A DNA stretch of 64,000 nucleotides from Aquicoccus sp. G2-2 (GCF_034555965.1 NZ_JAYDCK010000003.1:2914001-2978000); one strand, 5' to 3'. Positions 48,416-57,994 are shown, counted from the first letter of the stretch. Numbers and translations are program-made. Notes: generated by a model from the sequence alone, not told the origin.

Positions 48416-49222
48416 ATGAACCGCTTAGTGAGATCAAGACCCGACGCCCAAAGTAACCCCGCCAACCTCAAGGACATGTCCAGTACCTTGATCCGCGGGC
48501 TGGAAGTGTTGTCCGCGTTTCGCGGTATTCAGGAAACCCTTTCAAACAGTGAGTTGGCAGACAGGCTTGATCTCCCTCGACCAACAATCACCAGACTTTG
48601 CAATACCTTATCTCACGCCGGGTATCTGACAAAAGTGAAGGCGGGGACTTTTCGGCTTAGCTTGCGTGTTCTCGAACTGGCATACCCGGTGTTGGCATCC
48701 ATGTCTTTCCGACAGCGAGCTTTGTCGGTGATGCGCGAATTTGCCGAATTTACCGGCGGCGCGGTCTCCATTGCAACCATGCACGGCCCGGATCTCATCT
48801 TTGTGCAGACTGTAAACCTTTCTGATGCGATGCTGCACAGCCCGGAAATCGGCGCGACGGGACCGTTGTTTAAATCGGCCATGGGGCGCGCATTGCTGTC
48901 GATGCTGGATGAGGAAGAATTTGCGGCCAAGGACGCCGAAATCTCTGCCACATATCCGGAAGAGTGGGAGACCTTCAAGCCAAGGGTTCAGGAGGGTATC
49001 GAGCATTGCCGCGCGCATGGTTTCGTCGTTGCCTTGGGTGACTGGCGCACCGGATACTACGGGGCTGCTTCGCCGATCAAGAAATTGAAGAGTGGCCTCT
49101 TGGTTGCGATCAACTGCGGCGTTCCCGAACACAAGATCTCGGCTGAAGACTTCACCGAAGTGATGGGGAGCAAAATCGCAGCGTCGGCGGGAGTCCTGCG
49201 CGGCCTTTTCGCAGAGCTTTGA
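48416..49222 (+). CDS. IclR-family transcriptional regulator
   Basis: 268 residues from ATG 48416 (an earlier in-frame start at 48341 lies in the AT-rich leader). Winged HTH at about 25-90 (SNSELADRLDLPRPTITRLCNTLSHAGYL) and IclR effector domain (GATGPLFKSAMGRALLSML; YYGAASPIKKLKSGLLVAINCG). Regulators of this type usually govern adjacent catabolic genes; the gene following it is broken. Confidence 0.9.
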   Translation: MNRLVRSRPDAQSNPANLKDMSSTLIRGLEVLSAFRGIQETLSNSELADRLDLPRPTITRLCNTLSHAGYLTKVKAGTFRLSLRVLELAYPVLASMSFRQRALSVMREFAEFTGGAVSIATMHGPDLIFVQTVNLSDAMLHSPEIGATGPLFKSAMGRALLSMLDEEEFAAKDAEISATYPEEWETFKPRVQEGIEHCRAHGFVVALGDWRTGYYGAASPIKKLKSGLLVAINCGVPEHKISAEDFTEVMGSKIAASAGVLRGLFAEL

Positions 49223-49236
49223 ATCGGAAAAATCTC

Positions 49237-49320
49237 ATGAATGTTTTCATCGTCCACGCCCATCCAGAGGCCAAATCCTTCAATAGTGCGATGTCTCAGC
49301 GGATCGAACGCTGGGCGGAT
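49237..49320 (+). pseudogene. N-terminal remnant of an NAD(P)H:quinone oxidoreductase-like gene
   Basis: Starts 14 bases after the IclR stop with MNVFIVHAHPEAKSFNSAM, the flavodoxin-like start of NQO1/KefF-type oxidoreductases. After about 28 codons similarity ends where IS6-type sequence begins. Thus the gene was interrupted and the rest lost. Confidence 0.6.
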
Positions 49321-49321
49321 T

Positions 49322-49581
49322 CTCAACATCGTCCAATCCAAATATCTGAACAATATCGTTGAGCAGGATCAACGGTTCATCAAGCGAGTTAGGCGGCCTA
49401 TGTTGGGCTTCAAGGCTTTCCATTCCGCAGCCGCCACGTTAGCGGGGATTGAGGTTGCCCACATGATCCGCAAGGAACAGCAAACAGGGCTCTCAGCCTT
49501 CAACCAGTTCGCTGCCCTTGCTGGATAACTGTGTCCAGCGACCACACGTGTCTATGAAGTACGAAACTTTGCGACAGAACC
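49322..49581 (+). mobile_element. IS6-family insertion sequence remnant, right end (copy 1)
   Basis: The frame stopping at 49528 encodes the last ~65 residues of an IS6-type transposase: KYLNNIVEQDQRFIKRVRRP, MLGFKAFHSAAATLAGIE, AHMIRKEQ. After the stop, the end repeat ACGAAACTTTGCGACAGAACC (49561-49581) is present in the orientation of a right terminal repeat. The 5' two thirds, with the DDE catalytic residues, are missing, so it cannot move itself. A near-identical inverted copy lies at 52763-52999. Confidence 0.82.
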
Positions 49582-49751
49582 GTTTCGCATGCGAATCCAC
49601 AGGCGGTCGATCATTTCAATAAAAAAGGGCGAAATTGCGCCTTATTCTGACCGTTTTTCAAGGCCAGTATCGCGGCGAATGAGGTGGCGGCTGAGTGGAT
49701 TGTTGGTTTCCGGGTGATCCGATCAAACGCCGTTCAGCCAAGAGGTTAGAG

Positions 49752-52162
49752 ATGCTTTCAAGTCATACGGCCCGTTGGTACCAGGCGATCATTCTGCTTT
49801 TCTTTCTTGGGTTGACCTACCTGTCATTCGCGTTTGTCGGCAGGGTTGCGCATGGCAAGTCGGTCGAGAATTTTCAGATATTGGTGGAAGAAAGCCTGAC
49901 CTCGATCGATCAGCGGTTCGAGGTTTATCGCCGGATTCTTGACGGGGTGGCGGGGTTGGTGCTGGCCTCCGAGCCGGTGAATCGTGTGGAGATGGCGCAA
50001 TATGCGCAGGCGTTGAAGGTGGGCGATACGGCCTTTGTGTTCGATGCGATCGGCTTTGCGACCGAGGCGCAGAGGGGCGATTTTGTGGTCCGCTATATCG
50101 AGCCGTTGGCGAACCATGCGGATCTGGTCGGGGTGGATATTGCCAGCAATGCCGAGCTGTTGCGCGTTGCGCGCCAAGCGCGTGATACGGGAGAGACGCT
50201 TCTGGCGCGGGGGTTTGGCGATGCCGCGGCAGAGGGTACGCAGAAGCGGGCGGTGTTGCTAAAGCCGATTTATCGCGCGGCACCGGTTGCCTCCGGCATT
50301 GCCGGGCAGGGGGGCGGGTTTGTCGGCTTTGCATTCGCGGTCCTGAACGTGAAAGGCGCGTTCGAGCATTTGACGACGGCGCAGGGCAGGTTGGTCGATC
50401 TTGACGTCGGCTTTGGCGGGGGGCGGAAAGCCGCGAGGCGGGGCTGTCGACCAGCACAGCGGGGCCGGATTACGCCGCTCATAAGACGATCGAGAAAATG
50501 GGGCAGAGCATTGCTTTGGCATGGAACAGCACGCCGCTTTTCGATGGGATGCAGCCGTTTCGTGCGCGTTGGGTCGTGTTGTGCCTCGGGCTTTTGGTCA
50601 CGGGCCTGGTGAGCGCCATCGTGGCAGTGTTGTTCCGGATCAATCACACGATCACCGCGACGGTCGCGCAGAGAACGCAGGATCTGGAGACCCAGCATGA
50701 AGAGAAACGCTCGATCCTCGAGAATGCCATGCTCGCCATCATTTCAGCGGATGAGAGCGGGCGGATCATCGATTCAAACGATGCGGCGTTGAAAATGCTG
50801 CTGCCGCAAGGCGGGCAGGGTGCTCTGGATGGGGTGTTGCTGGCTGATCTGCTGCCCGATCTCGATCTCGAGGGTGATGCTGGTTGGCGCAAGGTGCGGA
50901 TACCGCCGCGCGCGGCCAATGTCAGGCCGACCATTCTGGAGGTGGAAACCAAGGCTTGGGTCACCGCCGCCGGGCAGGCGCGGATCACGCTTTTGATGCG
51001 CGATATCACGGTGAGCGAAGGGCACGCACAGCAGATCGCTGAGGCCGAGCAGCGCTGGAATCTGGCGCTGATGGGCGCGCAGATCGGGGTTTTCGATGTG
51101 GATCTGCGCAAGAATATCTCGGTGGTGTCGGAGGCGTGGCTCGAGAATATGCATCTCGATGCCTTGCCGGACTGGCACGACCCTTACCGCGAGCAGATGC
51201 GGCGGATGCATCCCGATGATCTTGCCGAGTTCGAGGCGATCGAAGCCGATTGCATCAACGGGCGCGCAGAGCGCGCGGTGGCGTATTTCCGCGTGAAGGG
51301 CGGCGATGATGACTGGCGCTGGATCAAGTCCGATGCGGTGGTGGCGGAGCGCGCGCCGGATGGCACCGCGCTCAGGATGCTTGGGATTCAGACGGATGTG
51401 ACCGAGAGCATCCGGCTCAAGCAGATGAAGCGCGATTTCGTGGCCACGATCAGCCATGAGCTTCGCACGCCGCTGACCTCCATCAAGGGTGCGCTCGGGC
51501 TGTTGCAGGCGCAGTTGCAGAGCGGCAAGCAGGTCAGCAATGACCGTCTGATCGAGATTGCATCGTCCAATTCCGACAAGCTGCTGAGCCTTGTGAATGA
51601 TATCCTCGACATGGAGAAGGCGAATTCCGGCAACATGAATATCAAGATGGAGCCGGTGAGCCTCGACGAAATCATGACGCAGGCGTCAAACCAGTTCGAG
51701 ACCTTTGCCTCGCAATGGGGGGTGGCGGTGGAAGCGGTGGAGCATGACGCGGCGAAAGAGATCTGGACCGACAAGAAGCGGGTCATTCAGGTGATCACCA
51801 ACCTGCTTTCGAACGCGTGCAAATATGCCAATCCGGGCACGGCTGTGCAGCTGAGTGCCGAGCGGCTGGAGACGCATACGAAAATTTCGGTGAGCAACTG
51901 GGGGCCGGGGATTCCCGAAGAGTTCCGCAGCAAGATTTTTCAGCCTTTTTCGCAAGCCGACAGTTCCGATGCGCGCAAGCGCGGCGGCACCGGACTGGGC
52001 CTCAGCATTTCGCGCAAGCTGATCGAAGCGATGGGCGGCACGGTCGGCTTCGAGAGCGAGCCGGGCAAGCAAACCGTGTTCTGGTTCACCTGTCCGCTGA
52101 CCGAGCCGACGGTGGAGTCGGAACCGATGGCGGAGGGTGCGAAGATCGTTCGCGTGGCGTGA
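49752..52162 (+). pseudogene. CHASE-domain hybrid-type sensor histidine kinase with PAS domains, split by a -1 frameshift
   Basis: ATG 49752 follows AGAGG. One membrane helix (about 10-30), a periplasmic CHASE sensor (about 40-225, FRVYRR-type ..QRFEVYRRILDGVAGL), a second helix near 270-290, then two PAS modules (AIISADESGRIIDSND; WNLALMGAQIGVFDVDL), HisKA with FVATISHELRTPLTSIKG, and HATPase with NLLSNACKYA, GTGLGLSISRKLIEAMGG. The frame breaks at the G6 run 50418-50423; one more G joins the halves (..GFGGG-AESREAGLS) into 803 residues. A membrane kinase that may sense a small ligand. Converges on the response regulator 13 bases away. Confidence 0.82.
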
Positions 52163-52175
52163 CGCGCCGAAAGGG

Positions 52176-52550
52176 TCAGGTCGTGAGTTTCACGACGGCG
52201 CGGATTTCCTCGTGCAGGGTCAGCGGATCGAACGGTTTGCTGATCACCTTTTCCGCGCCGAGGTCGATGAATTCCTGCTGTTCTGCCTGACGGGCGTGCG
52301 CGGTCATGAAGATCGCGGGAGTGCATTTCAGATCGGGCAATTCGCGCAGCTTGTCGAGCGTTTCGGGGCCGGACATGCCCGGCATCATGGCGTCGAGCAA
52401 GAGCACATCGGGCGTGTAGTCTTGCACGGTGCGCAGGGCCTGTTCACCGGATTCACATTGGACAACCTCGATATCGCCTGCAAGCTCCAGTGACATCTTG
52501 GTGATCTCAAGGATGTCAGTGTTGTCATCGACATGCAGCACCTTGATCAT
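52176..52550 (-). CDS. Single-domain response regulator
   Basis: 124 residues, receiver only, no DNA-binding output: acidic pair Asp8-Asp9, phospho-acceptor Asp53 in LLLDAMMPGMSGPE, MTAHA, and Lys in VISKPF. ATG 52550 follows AGGA; the upstream ATG at 52586 lacks a ribosome site. Lies tail to tail with the CHASE kinase and is its likely partner. Such CheY-like proteins often act by protein contact or pass phosphate on. Confidence 0.88.
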   Translation of the reverse strand: MIKVLHVDDNTDILEITKMSLELAGDIEVVQCESGEQALRTVQDYTPDVLLLDAMMPGMSGPETLDKLRELPDLKCTPAIFMTAHARQAEQQEFIDLGAEKVISKPFDPLTLHEEIRAVVKLTT

Positions 52551-52762
52551 GTTGTGTTCCTGTCCAACTACAGCTGTCTGCAACACACCAAGCTGACGTT
52601 ACGATTGTGCAGTCATGATGTATTCTCATCTAATTGTTAGTGCATTATGGGCCTATGGTCTATCTGAACGATATTCTCCGGCGCGGGCCGACGATATCCC
52701 AGAGAGCTTTGCGGCCTGATCGTGTTGTAGTGCTGATCTGATCACCCCAAAACTGTCCCGGG
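52551..52762. other. Spacer between response regulator and IS6 copy 2
   Basis: 212 bases with no gene. It must hold the response-regulator promoter. Confidence 0.5.
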
Positions 52763-52999
52763 GGTTCTGTCGCAAAGTTTCGTACTGCATTAATACGCGT
52801 GGTCGCTGGACACAGTTATCCAGCGAGGGCGGCGAACTGGTTGAAGGGTGAGAGCCCTGTTTGGCCTAGCTGTTCCTTGCGGATCATGTGGGCAACCTCA
52901 ATCCCGGCTAACGTGGCGGCTGCGGAATGGAAAGCCTTGAAGCCCAACATAGGCCGCGTTACTCGCTTGATGAACCGATGATCCTGCTCAACGATATTG
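52763..52999 (-). mobile_element. IS6-family insertion sequence remnant, right end (copy 2, inverted)
   Basis: Minus-strand reading gives NIVEQDHRFIKRVTRP, MLGFKAFHSAAATLAGIE, AHMIRKEQ and a stop at 52816, then the end repeat GGTTCTGTCGCAAAGTTTCG (52763 onward, plus strand). It is nearly identical to copy 1 and opposite to it. Both 3' ends face the enclosed kinase and regulator. Similarity stops at 52999, a clear break point. Confidence 0.82.
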
Positions 53000-53070
53000 A
53001 TCGCTACGGGGTTCTCGTTGTCAACGCCGATGTTCACGGCAACATCACTTCGATCAATGTCAAGCTCTGA
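53000..53070 (+). pseudogene. Possible C-terminal tail of an interrupted gene
   Basis: From the IS6 break point a plus-strand frame reads RYGVLVVNADVHGNITSIN-VKL and ends at TGA 53068-53070. It looks like a real protein end (patterned hydrophobic residues) but is too short to identify. It may be the remainder of a gene cut by the insertion. Confidence 0.25.
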
Positions 53071-53123
53071 GTTGCGTCACTAGGTAGACGACGCGAACCG
53101 CGGAACGTGCGGATTTCAGGCGA

Positions 53124-54473
53124 TCACACGATGCCCAGATAGCGTTCGATTTCCCACGGTGTAATCCGGTTCAAGTATTCCGCATAATCGTCGTATTCCT
53201 TCTGACGAATTGCCGCGTAGGTGTCGACGAAGCTCTCGCCGAAGATCTCGCGGGCCGTAGTGCTGGCTGCCAGTCGCTCCGCCGCCTGACCCAGATCGAC
53301 GGGCAGTGCGGCCTCGGGATCGTAGGGCAGCTCATAGCCGTTGCCTTCTACCGCGGCCCCCGGATCAATCTTATTGCGGATACCGTAGAGCCCCGCGCCC
53401 ACGACGAACGCCAGTGTTGCATAGGGGTTGGCATCGGCGCCCGGCACCCGGAACTCGACGCGGGTGGCCTTTGGATTGTCGTTGATGACGCGCTGTGCGC
53501 AGGTACGGTTCTGTACGCCCCAGCTTGGCATCACCGGCGCCCATGTGCCGGGCACAAGGCGTTTGTAGGCATACACCGTGCCGCCCACCATCGCCATCAT
53601 CTCGGGCATCAGACTATTGACCCCGCCGATGAAATACCGGCAGATCTCGCTGATCCCGTCAGGCGCTGAAGGGTCCGAAAAGGCGGGCGCGCCCTTGGTA
53701 TCGAGCAGTGACACATGCAGATGGCCGGAATTTCCCGGCAGATCGGGCGACAGCTTGGACATGAAGCCCGCCACGATGTCGTTGCGTGCAAAATAGGCGC
53801 GCGAGAAATTCTTGAAGATCGCCGCGTTGTCAGCGCTGCGCAGACCTTGGGTACAGCCCAAGGGCGCCTCGAAGAAGCCGGGGCCAAGTTCCGAGTGCAT
53901 GGCGTCTAGCGGCACGTCGAGCTTGCGCATGGTGGCGTCCAGGCCGTTCAGCAAATCGCCATAGACCGCAGCGGTCTGAAGCGAATAGGTGCGGTTTTCG
54001 GGCGCGAAGCTCTTGGGGTTCTGAAAGCCTTTTGCCGCCATCGCCTCGCGGCTGTCGGAGAACAGGTTGAACTCAAATTCGAAGGCCGACAGCAGCGTCA
54101 GGCCTTCGTCCCCCAAAGCCGCAAGCTGCGTCGTCAGCACGTTGCGCGCGCCGCGTTCGCCGAAGCTGCCGGTGAAGTCGGCTAGACAGAATGCGGCGTT
54201 TTCGGCGAACGGGTAGGGGCGCAGCGTATCAACCAGCAGCGCCGCGGGCTGATCGGGAAAACCGGTGTCGCGGAACGGCACCTCGTTGACCGTCCAGTAA
54301 TGCAGCACCTCGCAGAACTGATAGCCGTTGCGCACCAGCGACACCGCCTTGTCGGCCGTTACCGCCTTGTGGCGAAATTCGCCCTCGGCATCGACCATGC
54401 CGATGTGGACTGTGGTTGCGCCCATATCCTCCAACTTCTTCTTGAAGTTGTCTGCCTGCGTGCATAGCGTCAT
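53124..54473 (-). CDS. Glutamine-synthetase-family gamma-glutamyl ligase
   Basis: 449 residues with a GS N-terminal beta-grasp and a catalytic domain: metal Glu residues in SAFEFEFNLF (about 130) and SELGPGFFEAPLG (about 195), NSGHLHVSLLD, KRLVPGTWAPV and RVEFRVPGADANPY. Family length and divergence from GlnA point to the PuuA/GlnT-like ligases that join glutamate to amines rather than to housekeeping GlnA; the amine is not known. Adjacent genes on the left are rearranged, and on the right lies a truncated regulator. Confidence 0.82.
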   Translation of the reverse strand: MTLCTQADNFKKKLEDMGATTVHIGMVDAEGEFRHKAVTADKAVSLVRNGYQFCEVLHYWTVNEVPFRDTGFPDQPAALLVDTLRPYPFAENAAFCLADFTGSFGERGARNVLTTQLAALGDEGLTLLSAFEFEFNLFSDSREAMAAKGFQNPKSFAPENRTYSLQTAAVYGDLLNGLDATMRKLDVPLDAMHSELGPGFFEAPLGCTQGLRSADNAAIFKNFSRAYFARNDIVAGFMSKLSPDLPGNSGHLHVSLLDTKGAPAFSDPSAPDGISEICRYFIGGVNSLMPEMMAMVGGTVYAYKRLVPGTWAPVMPSWGVQNRTCAQRVINDNPKATRVEFRVPGADANPYATLAFVVGAGLYGIRNKIDPGAAVEGNGYELPYDPEAALPVDLGQAAERLAASTTAREIFGESFVDTYAAIRQKEYDDYAEYLNRITPWEIERYLGIV

Positions 54474-54558
54474 TTTTGCGCCCTCCCGTGCCGATTGGGG
54501 CCTTGATAAGATGTAGTCACTTCGCCGAGTATATCCCTAACAGGATAGGAAACCGATT

Positions 54559-54716
54559 TTGGTCCCGGACACCGGAATTACGCAGGAATACGATAGGCTT
54601 GGAGGCGCGCTCGATGACGTCGGCAAAGAGGAGTTCTGGGCGAGCCTGCAAGCCTTTCTGAGCACCGTCGTGGGATTTGACGAATGCGTCGTCCTGAGCT
54701 ACGGGCCTCGGCGATC
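54559..54716 (+). pseudogene. Truncated LuxR-type regulator (N-terminal fragment)
   Basis: TTG 54559 follows AGGA. About 52 residues (VPDTGITQEYDRLGGALDDV, then EEFWASLQAFLS and CVVLSYGPR) look like the N-terminal sensor part of a LuxR-like regulator divergent from the GS-like gene. Past about 54716 the frame runs into antisense of the acyl-CoA dehydrogenase. No HTH remains. Confidence 0.5.
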
Positions 54717-55621
54717 CATTGCTGCACCGTGCCGAAAGCATCGAACCGCTGGCCGAAAGCACGGCGCGAAACGGCGCGTTGCTTCATCATGTCCAGCAAC
54801 ATTTCACCCAAGCCTATACAGCGCATGGCATGATGAATTCGCGCTGGCCCCAGCCGGACCTGCGCCGCAGAAAACCCGCGCCCTTCTTCGCCCAGAAGAT
54901 TGGCCACCGGAACCCGGACATCTTTGAAGACGATCTCACCGATGGGAGCAACATGATCGTCCCAGCCAAGGAAACGCAGACTGCGCTCGACTTGAATGCC
55001 GGGTGTGTCAGCGGGCACCAGCACCATGGAGTGTTGCGCGTTTCTGGCCGCTTCCGGATTGGTCACGCCCATGACGACATAAAACCCAAGATCGGGGGCC
55101 GCGCCGCCTGTGATGTACCACTTGCGGCCATTTATGACGAAATCCTCGCCATCGCGCCGAATGGAGGTCGCGATATTCGTCGCATCTGACGACGCTACAT
55201 CGGGTTCGCTCATGGCGAAGGCGGAACAGGTCTTCCCTTCGAGCAAGGGACCAAGAAAAGCCTGTCTTTGCGCCTGCGTGGCAAGCGCGTTCAGCATGAC
55301 CATGTTCGGCAGGTCCGGCGCGTGGCAGTTGAACACCTTTGACGCCCATGGCAACTGTCCGGTCAGTTCCGCGATCGGCGCGAAATCGAGGTTGGACAAT
55401 TTCGTGCCGGGGGCATCGTTTGCCAATTCGGCAATTCCCATGTTCCAAAGCCCCACTGCGCGGGCGTCGTGCTGCAATTCCGTGATGAAGCCGGGTTGTG
55501 GTTCGCCTTTCGCCACAGACGCCATCCATTCATCGTGGCGCGGCGCGATCTGCGTATCATAGAACGACCGGGCGCGTTGCTGCACCTCTTGGCCCGAGTC
55601 GGAAAATCGAAGATCAATCAT
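54578..55621 (-). pseudogene. Acyl-CoA dehydrogenase lacking its C-terminal part
   Basis: ATG 55621 begins a normal acyl-CoA dehydrogenase (MIDLRFSDSGQEVQQRARSF; FAMSEPDVASSDATNI for FAD binding; RKWYITGGA). After about 302 residues, at GQRFDAFGTVQQWIAEAR, the family sequence stops near 54713-54716 and the frame runs on as meaningless sequence to 54578. The final helical bundle, which holds the catalytic Glu in many members, is gone. It overlaps the upstream dehydrogenase by four bases. Confidence 0.78.
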
Positions 55622-56796
55622 TTCGATCCCCTCGCCACGGCCTGAGCCTTGGCTTTTTTCAGGGTGCGCTTGGCGATGTTGAGTTGATGTATCTGGCTGG
55701 TTCCCTCGTAAAGCCGGAACAGGCGCGCATCGCGGTAGAGCCGCTCGATGCAACTGTAATCTCCGACATATCCGGCCCCACCGAACACCTGAACCGCCCG
55801 GTCAGCGACGCGCCCACAGGCCTCGGAGGCATGATATTTACAGATTGAGGCTTCCATGATCACATCTTCGCCCGCGTCCCATTTACGCGCGGTCTCAAGA
55901 ACCAGAGCGCGAGACGTCTGCACATCGGTCTGGCTGTCGGCGATCAGTGCCTGCACCAGTTGGAAATTCCCGATCGGTTGGCCGTATTGATGCCGTTTCA
56001 AGGCATAGGCGACGGTTTCATCCAGCATGCGAATGGCCGACCCCGTACACAAGGCCGCAAGATTGATGCGCTGCTTGTTAAGCGCTTTCATCATGGTTTC
56101 GAAGCCCTTGCCCTCAACACCGCCGAGCAGGTTTTCGGCGAGGACGCGGCAATTCTTGAAATAGACCTCGGAAACAGGTGAGCCTTCTTGTCCCATCTTG
56201 CGATAGGGCTTCCCCGTGCTTAGACCCGGCGTTCCTTTTTCAACAAGAAACGCGCTCAATGCCTGCGATCCCTTCGCATCCGGATCGGTGCGCGCGATCA
56301 CGGTAATCAAATCGGCAATCGGGGCGTTGGTAATGAAGGCTTTGGTTCCGTTGATCAGGTAGCCATCACCGTCCCGCACAGCGTTGGTTGTCATTGCCGT
56401 GGCGTCTGACCCTGCGTCAGGCTCGGTAATTGCCATGCAGCTCGTCAGCCTTCCGGTGGCAAGACGCGGTAGGTAGCGTTCCTTCTGCGCATCCGTTCCA
56501 TCCCGGATCAAACCTTCGACGCCGATCCCGGTATTGGTGCCAAAGCGCGCCCGAAATGCGGTCGACGCCTGCGCAATTTCGATATCGGCAAGGGCAAGCT
56601 GCTCCATGTCAAAGCCGGACCCACCGAATTCCGTCGGGATGGTCCAGCCGAAAAACCCGCGCTCTCGCATTTCATTGACGAGCTTTTCGGGCACTTCATC
56701 CGAGGCCGCAACCGCAGCTTCATGCGCGATCGCAACGGTCTGCACCCAACTGCGGATGTGTTCCAGTGCCTGTTCGAAATGTCGGTCCGTATCCAA
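55618..56796 (-). CDS. Acyl-CoA dehydrogenase
   Basis: 392 residues, full length. Family motifs in order: FGWTIPTEFGGSGFDMEQLALADIE, CMAITEPDAGSDATAM, YLINGTKAFITNAP, and the C-terminal QVFGGAGYVGDYSCIERLYRDARLFRLYEGTSQIH with the flavin/substrate helix. Oxidises an acyl-CoA to the trans-2-enoyl form, passing electrons to ETF. Substrate unknown. It overlaps the truncated dehydrogenase gene by four bases. Confidence 0.92.
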   Translation of the reverse strand: MDTDRHFEQALEHIRSWVQTVAIAHEAAVAASDEVPEKLVNEMRERGFFGWTIPTEFGGSGFDMEQLALADIEIAQASTAFRARFGTNTGIGVEGLIRDGTDAQKERYLPRLATGRLTSCMAITEPDAGSDATAMTTNAVRDGDGYLINGTKAFITNAPIADLITVIARTDPDAKGSQALSAFLVEKGTPGLSTGKPYRKMGQEGSPVSEVYFKNCRVLAENLLGGVEGKGFETMMKALNKQRINLAALCTGSAIRMLDETVAYALKRHQYGQPIGNFQLVQALIADSQTDVQTSRALVLETARKWDAGEDVIMEASICKYHASEACGRVADRAVQVFGGAGYVGDYSCIERLYRDARLFRLYEGTSQIHQLNIAKRTLKKAKAQAVARGSK

Positions 56797-57273
56797 AACT
56801 TATCCTCCCGAATCGGTCTTGCGAAACTTGTATATCCTATAATTCCGAATAACGAAATTGTCTATCAGAAATTTTCATCTTCTGTGGTGCCGCTGCTTGC
56901 GTGTGGTGGGGCTATGACAGAGCAGGCCGTTGCCTCAATATGGGGGCATTCGCATTCGGATTTCGATTTGCTGAACCGGGGTTTGCGGCGAAGTTTCTGG
57001 TTATGGTCGCGGGCCAACCCTTCTACCTTCGTCGGCATGATCGTTTTCCGATAGGTCGTTGTGATCCTGAGTCTGAAGTGATCGCGTCTGTTGCGGATCA
57101 GACTGGGGCGGCATCCGATCTGAACCACTTATTTTCCAGTGACACTGCGCGGAGGTCGTAAAAAGGTTGAACTTCTCTGTGACTCTGCCGCGAAAGTTTC
57201 TCTCGACGGAGGCTGGCATTCTTGTTTCAGCCATGATATCTGACATGAGTGTTAGATTGTTCAATTGGACATC
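56797..57273. other. 477-base region without a supported gene
   Basis: Between the acyl-CoA dehydrogenase and nrtS. An 86-codon plus-strand frame (56901-57161) and an antisense frame of similar size exist, but neither has a ribosome site or recognisable domain. It must hold promoters for both flanking genes; the first 80 bases are AT-rich. Confidence 0.45.
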
Positions 57274-57480
57274 ATGTTTAGAAACGCCTTGCGTCCGGAT
57301 ATCGTCAGACGATCCTTGATTGTGGCATTTCTGGTTGGCACCGTGCTCAACCTGATCAATCAGGGCGACCAGTTGGTAAACTCTGGTTCAATCAATCTCG
57401 CGAAATGCTTGTTGACCTATTTGGTGCCCTACTGTGTTGCGACCTATGGCGCAGTCAGTGCCCTGGCGCAGGTGCGGTGA
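57274..57480 (+). CDS. nrtS: NrtS-type nitrate/nitrite transporter
   Basis: 68 residues with two hydrophobic segments (about 15-30 and 45-62): ALRPDIVRRSLIVAFLVGT, LNLINQGDQL, LTYLVPYCVATYGAVSAL. These match the NrtS family, small proteins shown in marine cyanobacteria to transport nitrate and nitrite. ATG 57274 is preferred over the TTG three codons earlier. The MerR-type gene starts 31 bases after. Confidence 0.78.
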   Translation: MFRNALRPDIVRRSLIVAFLVGTVLNLINQGDQLVNSGSINLAKCLLTYLVPYCVATYGAVSALAQVR

Positions 57481-57511
57481 CATTGCACAACAAATAATGG
57501 AAGCAGACAAC

Positions 57512-57994
57512 ATGGCACGTGGCGACGACAACAGGGTGTATAAAATCGGTGACCTTTCAAAGGCATCGGGGCTGAGCGTGCGGACCTTGCGCGGATATGA
57601 GGAGCTTGGCATCATTTCCCCCAGTCGTTCGACCGGCGGGACGCGGTACTACGGCGATCAGGAGCTGGCCATCGCGCGGCTTGCCATGCAGATGCGCGAT
57701 TTGAATATTTCTGTCGAGATGATCAAAACAATTGCGACCCGTCGGCGCGCCCATCCAACGGGTGATCAAGCCAGCGCAGCGATGATGGAGCTATTGGAGC
57801 AGCTGACGGACGACCTTCGGGATCAGGCCGCTGGCATCTTGGCGATGCAGGATGAAGTCCGGCGCACTGTTCGACTTCTCAAGGGATGCCAGGGATGCAA
57901 TAACAAGCCCACGCCTGAGACCTGTCCGGATTGTCCGATGCAGACCAGCCCTGACCGAACGGACATGGCGCAAATGATCTGGCAGCCGACCTAG
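57512..57994 (+). CDS. MerR-family regulator with a C-terminal four-cysteine cluster
   Basis: 160 residues from ATG 57512 (GGAAG eight bases upstream; another ATG five codons earlier has none). MerR HTH at about 9-75: YKIGDLSKASGLSVRTLRGYEELGIISPSRS. A dimerisation helix and then KGCQGCNNKPTPETCPDCPM near 120-140 (C-x2-C-x8-C-x2-C), which could bind a metal or Fe-S. Likely regulator of nrtS, with which it shares a transcript. Overlaps the convergent methyltransferase by four bases. Confidence 0.82.
   Translation: MARGDDNRVYKIGDLSKASGLSVRTLRGYEELGIISPSRSTGGTRYYGDQELAIARLAMQMRDLNISVEMIKTIATRRRAHPTGDQASAAMMELLEQLTDDLRDQAAGILAMQDEVRRTVRLLKGCQGCNNKPTPETCPDCPMQTSPDRTDMAQMIWQPT

Noticed and set aside
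56901-57161. 86-codon frame between the acyl-CoA dehydrogenase and nrtS
   Set aside because: No ribosome site, no recognised family, and a similar-sized antisense frame is equally open.
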